Origin: Enoplosus armatus
Taxonomy: Eukaryota > Chordata > Actinopteri > Centrarchiformes > Enoplosidae
DNA: 64,000 nt
NCBI RefSeq assembly: GCF_043641665.1
Contig: NC_092190.1
Span: 10,379,548-10,443,547, forward strand
Reading direction: 5' to 3'
Both the position numbers and the translations under genes were made by a program. Each line of letters starts with the position of its first letter. Positions within the stretch are counted from its first letter, which is position 1. Positions 59,263 to 64,000 of the stretch are shown here, one piece after another. Under the pieces are notes generated by a model. It was not told where the DNA came from. It did no database searches and saw only the letters and a list, made by a program, of their open reading frames with translations.

Positions 59263-61129
59263 TTCAATCAGGATCTGATGAATGTGTATGTGACTTATTG
59301 TGTATATACTGTTGATGCTGCTGGAAACTGTCCAAGTTGAGCTTTTTGTCACCTCCCCCGGCTGCAGCCACCAGGCGAGAAGGGATTCATCTTAAACAAG
59401 CCTATTTTATCAAATCTCCATCCACTTCCTGCTTACATGCACAAATATCAGAGTACTTTGTTCCCCTGAGCTTGACTTCTGACGCAGCACTTTCTCTCAG
59501 GCTGTTTACAAATCCTATGTCCTGTGCATCTAACCTAAAACATACATATCAACCCTAAACTTAACCACCTTGAAGATAAACCTATAACCATTTGATGGGT
59601 GGAGTAGTTATGGATGATTAAGGCTCATTGTTTTTATTGATTTTCACAGAAGACATTGGTCATCACAGTTTATAATAAACAGTCTGACTGGGGATAAGTA
59701 GGGAAATTAGTAAATAAGTACAATACTCCAGACTCGAGCTTCACACAGATATCAGAATTAGATATCAAAATAGTGTAATTGTAGCCAAAAAAGCAACAAA
59801 GCATTACAAGCAGATTAAAAAAAGAAGCATTCTAGCCAGGTATTGAAAAGATATCAATGCATCAATCTCTCTCAAATGATCGTTTGTCCTACCAAATGCA
59901 ACTACAACCTCAGTAAGCTGCCAGTGGAAGTAACGTTAGCCACTTACAGGGCCTATCGTCTGTGATAATGGCAGCTGAAGTGACACTGAAATTAGCCGTG
60001 ATTGTTTCTGCCATATTAAAAACAACCGGAAGAAAGCAGGACAGTGCTTTCAACACAAAAGGTCCTACAGAAGACATGACGTGCTGTTTCTCTGATCCCT
60101 GATCAGTGTAACCCCTGAATGATCTGTGTGGGTGAAAGAGCGTTGATCTGTTATAGGTGAAGAAGGGATGTGAGTGAGAACCTGTAATAAGGAGCAAACC
60201 TTTTGTCATGCTAATCCCTCCAAGTGAGTTACACATGGGTTTGTGCTAGTTTATAGCTAGTTGTTAGCTACCTAGCTAAGCTGCTAATGTTGTGACTACA
60301 CTTAAGTGCACAAGTTCATCCTCTGGTGTTTGTTTTAGCCAAACAGCTTCAGGTGTGTTACCACCACCCTCTGGACTGAAGTAGCACATGATTTGCATGC
60401 AGCCCGGGAAAACCTGGGATTGCAATCAGATTTGGGATCTGGCCAAGGGATTTACGTGTCTGCCTGTCAACAAAAGTGTATTGAATTGCATCTGGATTTT
60501 ACCTGCATAAAAGACACTTGTAATAAAAACAACGAGAACAAGAAGAAACTGACAGCAGCAATAGTGAAGTGGGCTGAGAAAGCTACAGTCTGAGCATCAC
60601 TGGCAGAGAGACAGAAACCAGTCACAGTTCCCAGACTCTGGTGACATTCTCACATTACTGACTCATCATCATCATCAGCCGCTCACAGCATGTCCTGATT
60701 CGGAGAGAGCAGATCAGAACAGTGAGAGAAGAGAGACACACATACAGGAAAGTCTATAAACTCCATCAAGACCACACACACAGGAGGGAGGCTGACAGCG
60801 ATCAGGTGACGGAAACAAATACAAGAGGGGTGGAGAGGGAAGGAGAGTGACAAATGAATGGTTAGATTAGAGGGAATACCCAGTGATGTGTGCAGCATGA
60901 TGGGCTCATGTCAGATCCCCTGACATACTGTATTTTCTCAGGGTTTTGTACAAACAATTCATTTGAGCACCTGGTCCTACATAATCCTTTCCATTTTAAT
61001 CAGGCTAGTGTTTCTGTCAATGGATGAGCGTGTGTGTATTTGTTGAGAGAGGGCGCAATGTTAGCATGCATGAGTGCATGGCATAGTGGGATGTTCATCA
61101 TTATTTGTCATAGACTTCGTATGAGAAGT

Positions 61130-61480
61130 AAAAGGAGCCTGAGACATTTTTGGGAAATCCATTTATTTGCAGAGAGTTAGATGATGTTAGATACCTTAAA
61201 TATTAAGCTACAGCCAGGAGACATTAGCCTAGCTTAGCAAACTGAAAGCAAGGTTAAACAGCTGTTTGCGGTTTGATGTAGTGATTAAACAAACAAGATA
61301 GAAAGTGTTAATTAGTGAGCTTTAGAGGTGCTGGTGGATTTTGTTATCTTTAAACAGACCCAGGCTAGTTGTTTCCTCCCGCTAAGCTGGGCTAACTGGT
61401 ACAAGAGTGGTATTGATCTTCTCATCCAACTCTCGGCAAGAAAGCAAATAAAGATATTTCCCAAAATGTTGAACTAATCC
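61130..61480. mobile_element. MITE-like element with terminal inverted repeats, copy 2
   Basis: The left end ('catttttgggaaatcc', 'atttatttgcagagagtta') is the inverse complement of the right end ('aaagatatttcccaaaatg'). The interior shares 'agcctagcttagcaaa' and 'attagtgagctttagaggt' with 38075-38713, but lacks about 290 bp of it. Confidence 0.85.
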
Positions 61481-62206
61481 ATATAAGTTATATGTTTGCT
61501 GAAGTGTATTTTTCCATCAGTGGAAAACTTGAACAGTTACTTTCATATTAATCTGGCAGATCATAAATCCAAAAGATATTCAATTTACCGTCATATATAA
61601 CAAAGAAAAGCAACAAATCATCACATCATCATGTCTCTGGATTATAAGTGTGAAAACAAAATGTGACTTTGCTTTGATGATCTAAATGTTTTCTTGGGCT
61701 GCCACGACCAAAGATTTTCCTAGTTGACTAGCAGTTGTTAGTTCAAGCCATTAGTCAGCTAGTCGTCACATGCTTATGATATTAATTTAATTATTTATTC
61801 ATTATTAATTATTATTTTTGGGGGCATCAGAAAATGTTTTGAGTTCCAGGGCTGAGAAATAGGGCTGATTTCTGTGTTACAATTGAAAAGGTCTGTATTG
61901 CAACTCCCCTGGACTTTTGTCCCGGCCCTAACGTCAAAGTGCAGCTCCCGGATGGAGTTTAAGGTTTTTTTTTCTGTGACTAACAGACCATTGAAAACAT
62001 GGTCGACCAAGACTCTTCTCATCGATTAACGGTTGGCTCGATTATTAGGGGACAGCTCTAATGTTTTTTTTATCCGCATCTGGAAATCAAGATAACAATA
62101 TTGCATTGTTTCATGGCTGTTTCTACGGCAGCATGATGTACAGTTGCACTCAGGGTAACCACCATTCATGTGTGATACAGATTTCCCTTAGTTTTTTAGT
62201 AATTTC

Positions 62207-62230
62207 TGTGTGTGTGTGTGTGTGTGTGTG
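62207..62230. repeat. (TG)n microsatellite
   Basis: A short TG run of about 12 units. Confidence 0.95.
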
Positions 62231-63246
62231 ATGTTTTTCACAAAAAGTGTTTTCCAGGTGGGGTGGAAAAACCTCCAAAATAGCATTTAGGCAACATCAC
62301 ACTAAACGCCTCCATTCAAATTGATGCAAATTAGTTTGTGTTGTCCTCCTCACAGCCCTCATTATGAAGCCAAAGAGGCTGATTATTCACATCATTACTC
62401 CAGTGGCACCTAGCAACCACCTCACCACTAAAGAGCTTATCCTGGCGCGTGATACAGGCTTTAAGTATGTGAGACCTACGGTACGTTTGGTGGTCTGATT
62501 GAAGATTTCTGGGAGTGGGCTAAAGCTAAGCAAGTAGCATCCTCACCCCAACACCTCCTCCGGTCTGACGCAGTAATTTGATTGTGGGAGGGGCAGAGAG
62601 AGAGAGAGAGAGGTTATTGATGGGCACAGATACAACATGGAAAAGGAACAAAGCAAGACAGAAGAGGAATGGAGGGGAGCTTGACCTGATGATGAGGGTC
62701 TTATCGGCACCTCTTCGTAATGGTTTTTCGACTGCCGTGTGTGTGTATGTGTATGTGAAGAGGATGGATGGTGGAGAGGTTAGTGGGGATGTTCACCTGT
62801 TGAAGTTTCCCTCTTTGTCTAAAATCCTTTTGTCCATTTGTCCTCAGCCCCCATTTGCCATTTGTCAACTGCTGCTGTGTCACTCTTTCATCATCCTTTT
62901 ACTCCACATTTCCCACTGTTCCTGGCTTCATTCTGCTTTTTATTCTTTTTCTTCCATCTTTTCCCCACTTGGAGGCTACCTGTGTAACATGGATGGTGCT
63001 TTAGTCGTGTCCCGCTTTGTCTCTTTGGTTGCAGTTTTGCTTTACAGTGGCATTGGCAGCCCCTGACTGATTCTCTGTAAATTATTCATCTGTCATTGAC
63101 TTTTCAAAAGCACTGAGGAGGAACTGGAACCCACCCCTGTGACACTCTGCTGTACCTCGCTTTTTTGTAAGGAAACACACACACACGAAGGCCGGTGCAT
63201 GGCCCCACATTCACATGTAAAAGCATGGGAGCACACTCAAACATAA

Positions 63247-63247
<1 letters not shown>

Positions 63248-63283
<36 letters not shown>
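63248..63283. repeat. (CA)n microsatellite
   Basis: An uninterrupted run of about 18 units. Confidence 0.97.
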
Positions 63284-63285
<2 letters not shown>

Positions 63286-64000
63286 GGAGGCAGGAGACCT
63301 CATGCTTGCAGATCTTCTTATGGGCCTAGTGCAGAAAGAGGGGCTTTACAGTATATATGAGAACTACATTGTTTAATTGTAGTTACATACTAAAAAAGAA
63401 AAAGTCACAGTCACTTAGGAGATCACCTTTGGAAACAGGTGTCTCTACCTTACTGTTTTTTCAATCTCCTTTTTCTACCTCTGCACATCCTCTTTCCAGC
63501 ATATTTCAACAAACATCCCGGGCACATAACAGTAAATAAAAAAGTACTCATGACTCATGTCTCATAGCGTACAAACATTACATCTCAAGCAAGGTTGATG
63601 CTTGATCATGATTTAGTTCCTGAGTTTTCTTCTAGGGACTTCTTCATTTCAGAGACCATTTGATCACAAAGGGCCATTTACGTGTGCTTGATGTGTCAAG
63701 CAATGTTCCACACACATATTCTCATCTGTGTCTTGGTACCACATACCCATGTGCCCAGAATGCTACAGAGCACAGCTGAGACAGCAGTCATTGAGTATTT
63801 AGATAGTAGGGATGAGCTTTACATAAAATTAAGCTTTTTATGGTGTCCAGACAGCCACTGTTTGTGTGTGTGTTTGCCTTGCTCAAACCTGGAGGGCATG
63901 AATGTGTTTTGGTGTAGATATCGTCTCCCCACTGTAATTCTACTCTGACCTCCGTATTGACACTTTCTCCGCACTGTCGTCTGTCTCTGTTTCCCCCCTA

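Larger units (their letters stand above)
50834..64000 (+). other. nalf1: nalf1 intron 1 (start; continues past the window)
   Basis: After the donor at 50834 no further nalf1 coding exon is seen for at least 13 kb, in keeping with the huge first intron of this gene family. It contains repeat copies (51835-52010, 56150-57010, 58902-59262, 61130-61480) and microsatellites. No other gene recognised. Confidence 0.75.

Noticed and set aside
59910..60236. 108-codon minus-strand frame in nalf1 intron 1
   Set aside because: No recognisable domain; composition looks like repeat-derived intron.

Overview
This is a single-species vertebrate nuclear window, almost certainly a ray-finned (percomorph-like) teleost. 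The genes are intron-containing and sparse. The DNA is about 40-45% GC with many long (CA)n, (GA)n and (CTT)n microsatellites and several dispersed repeat families with the look of fish MITEs. There is no operon structure, prokaryotic gene, rRNA or CRISPR array. About 95% of the window is non-coding.

Three protein genes can be read with confidence. (1) tnfsf13b (BAFF, B-cell activating factor), minus strand, six coding exons between 26464 and 24309. The exons join with consistent phases into 271 codons. (2) abhd13 (alpha/beta hydrolase domain 13), minus strand, one intact coding exon 31041-29986 (351 aa). It has a 5'-UTR intron, an upstream leader exon ending near 32713, and a probable 2.8-kb 3' UTR ending near 27190. 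(3) nalf1 (FAM155A, auxiliary subunit of the NALCN sodium-leak channel), plus strand. Only the first coding exon (50114-50833, 240 codons) lies here. It ends at a strong splice donor, and the rest of the window is the start of its very long intron 1.

The order nalf1 - abhd13 - tnfsf13b matches the human 13q33.3 block FAM155A-LIG4-ABHD13-TNFSF13B-MYO16, but LIG4 is missing from the place it should occupy, between abhd13 and nalf1. MYO16 would be expected on the minus strand to the left. No MYO16 coding exon was recognised in positions 1-23700, though two CpG- or motif-rich segments with minus-strand splice donors (near 10142 and 19197) could be leader exons of something.

Layout. 1-10 kb: non-coding, no recognised gene. 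10.1-10.35 kb: putative promoter or leader exon with an RFX X-box. 10.5-18.7 kb: non-coding with microsatellites and one dispersed repeat. 18.7-19.86 kb: one copy of a dispersed repeat split by a CpG-rich 0.6-kb segment. 20-23.7 kb: non-coding. 23.7-26.5 kb: tnfsf13b. 27.2-33 kb: abhd13. 33.08-34.0 kb: decayed LINE 3' end with an RNase H domain. 34-49.4 kb: intergenic, with MITEs, repeats and microsatellites. 49.5-50.8 kb: nalf1 CpG-rich leader and exon 1. 50.8-64 kb: nalf1 intron 1 with further repeat copies.

The three genes do not form a pathway. BAFF is an immune cytokine, ABHD13 a membrane hydrolase and NALF1 a neuronal channel chaperone or subunit; their proximity is ancestral synteny. 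No clearly new biological system was found. The most interesting points are the missing lig4, the repeat copy split by a CpG-rich segment, the repeat families with terminal inverted repeats, and the decayed LINE beside the abhd13 promoter.
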